From positions 62,001 to 126,000 of the forward strand of contig JAJEKV010000091.1 in NCBI GenBank assembly GCA_021234155.1: a stretch of 64,000 nucleotides of DNA, given 5' to 3'. This stretch comes from Isoetes taiwanensis. Its lineage: Eukaryota; Streptophyta; Lycopodiopsida; Isoetales; Isoetaceae. This document shows positions 63,023 to 64,000 of this stretch, one piece after another. Within the stretch, counting starts at the first letter, position 1; each line of letters opens with the position of its first letter. The notes under the pieces are model-generated. The model did no database searches, was not told the origin of the DNA, and worked only from the letters and a program-made list of their open reading frames with translations. The position numbers were made by a program, and so were the translations under genes.

Positions 63023-64000
63023 ATGGCACCAAGAAAGACTGCTGAGCCTGCTGAGCAACCTGAGGTAACAGGTCAACCAGATCTAGTAGGGGTAAGCATG
63101 AAAGTGGCTACCAGTTCCACAGCAAATGTTACAAATGTTTCTGCTTTGCCTTTTCCTCCACAAGCTCCTTACCAATTTGAGCTCACTATACCTGTTTCTT
63201 CCCCTTGTTATGATTCTTCCATGAATGCTAACAATTTCTTGAAGAATTTTGAAGAATATTACGAGGAGCATGGGAAGAAGAAAGGTACCAGGTTTGCTGA
63301 GTTTATCAAATGCATGAAAGGTGATGAGGCCAGATCCTGGTTGGATTTCGAACTGTCAATAGGTACTAAGTGGGATGAATTGGAACAAAGGTTTCTGTCA
63401 AGGTTTGGTAAGACTACTTCACCCCAGGACCTTGTTTTTGAGCTCAATTCCTTTTCTATTAAATCTGGTGAAAGTGTGAAACAGTATGTGGAAAGATTTA
63501 ACTCTTATTTGCTGGTGTGTAATAGGAACCATGTTTCCCACCCAACTTTGCATCTGGTTGCTTCCTTTATCAGAGGTTTGATGTCCAGGCCTAAGATTTA
63601 TAGAAAGTTATTAAAACTTCAAAAGTTTGGTGAGCTAGATTCAATCCATAAGACATTTGTAAAGGCTGTAGATTTAGTAGAAATGCTAAGCTATCTGCCT
63701 GATGATGAAATCAGAGATCCATTCTACCCTCCTCATCATGATACTGAGCACGAGTTACACTATGCTAATGCTGCCCCTGTGTATGCAGTTCAGAAGGAAA
63801 AGAAGAAGCCAAAAGCTGAAGAGCTAGACCCTCAGGTTTCAGAAATGAAATCTGAGATAAGTAAGGTATCTGAAGCTCTCTTAGAAGTTACCAAACAACT
63901 CATGGAGTTAAAAAATAGTAATAATGCTCCTTCTTCTAGCTCTGCCATACCTGAATGCACAAACTGTGGTAAACCCTATCATAGGGCTGAAAATTGCTTT
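63023..64000 (+). CDS. Ty3/gypsy gag, partial (runs off the window)
   Basis: ATG at 63023 (MAPRKTAEPAEQPEVTGQ), open for all 326 codons to the window edge. Capsid (retrotrans_gag-like) region at residues about 75-210: FAEFIKCMKGDEARSWLDFE, WDELEQRFLSRFGK, SVKQYVERFNSYLLVC, ASFIRGLMSRPKIYRKLL. A helical, probably coiled-coil part follows (VSEMKSEISKVSEALLEVTK), then a zinc knuckle CTNCGKPYHRAENC (C-X2-C-X4-H-X4-C) at residues 312-325. Gag forms the virus-like particle and the knuckle binds element RNA. Intact as far as seen, so this is a younger element than the nest at 32-56 kb. Confidence 0.88.
   Translation, partial: MAPRKTAEPAEQPEVTGQPDLVGVSMKVATSSTANVTNVSALPFPPQAPYQFELTIPVSSPCYDSSMNANNFLKNFEEYYEEHGKKKGTRFAEFIKCMKGDEARSWLDFELSIGTKWDELEQRFLSRFGKTTSPQDLVFELNSFSIKSGESVKQYVERFNSYLLVCNRNHVSHPTLHLVASFIRGLMSRPKIYRKLLKLQKFGELDSIHKTFVKAVDLVEMLSYLPDDEIRDPFYPPHHDTEHELHYANAAPVYAVQKEKKKPKAEELDPQVSEMKSEISKVSEALLEVTKQLMELKNSNNAPSSSSAIPECTNCGKPYHRAENCF

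Overview
The window looks like nuclear DNA from a land plant with a repeat-rich genome. The evidence is nested LTR retrotransposons with long LTRs, one carrying an initiator-Met tRNA primer site, plant-type non-LTR elements, and a small GT-AG spliced gene resembling the plant NFD6/NOXY2 family of mitochondrial proteins. No species is named because nothing here fixes one.

Region 1 (1-25045) is a tandem array of units about 318 bp long, each built around a 73-nt tRNA-Arg(CCT) gene. I count 67 tRNA copies or relics: 23 in 1-6975 and 44 in 12328-24938. Seven are identical to the consensus, many differ by a few bases, and about 22 are broken. A few have changed anticodons (TCT, CTT, CCC). The array is interrupted at 6986-12094 by diverged unit relics and a 1.5-kb polypurine tract. 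A 315-bp MITE sits in one unit at 16472-16786. The array ends in a polypyrimidine block near 25040.

Region 2 (25040-29560) is the least repetitive part. It has a poly(A) tract, a perfect 37-bp inverted repeat with a 3-nt loop (26147-26223), the NFD6-like three-exon gene (CDS 27133-27697) and a foldback element (28829-28985).

Region 3 (29560-56277) is a nest of retroelements, all read on the minus strand. A decayed LINE is interrupted at 32003 by a Ty3/gypsy chromovirus (outer element, 32004-56272) with 1.6-kb LTRs, an exact 5-bp target duplication (ATGCT), a primer-binding site and a polypurine tract. A second Ty3/gypsy element (inner element, 38708-49789) has inserted into its gag. The outer element carries about 4.5 kb of extra sequence between its primer site and gag, with at least three open frames. 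The first of these encodes a 430-residue protein whose C-terminal 99 residues are an almost complete histone H3 core, fused in frame to an unknown N-terminal domain. A later frame has a possible, very divergent H2A-like segment. The same element encodes an integrase with a C-terminal chromodomain, so one transposon holds both a histone and a putative histone reader. This is the most unusual thing in the window.

Region 4 (56278-64000) holds retroelement pieces: a 141-bp duplication, a 5'-truncated plant L1 tail with a candidate target duplication, a diverged LTR-like stretch, an LTR start related to the outer element (59105) and, at the right edge, the intact 5' part of a Ty3/gypsy gag (63023 onward) that runs off the window.
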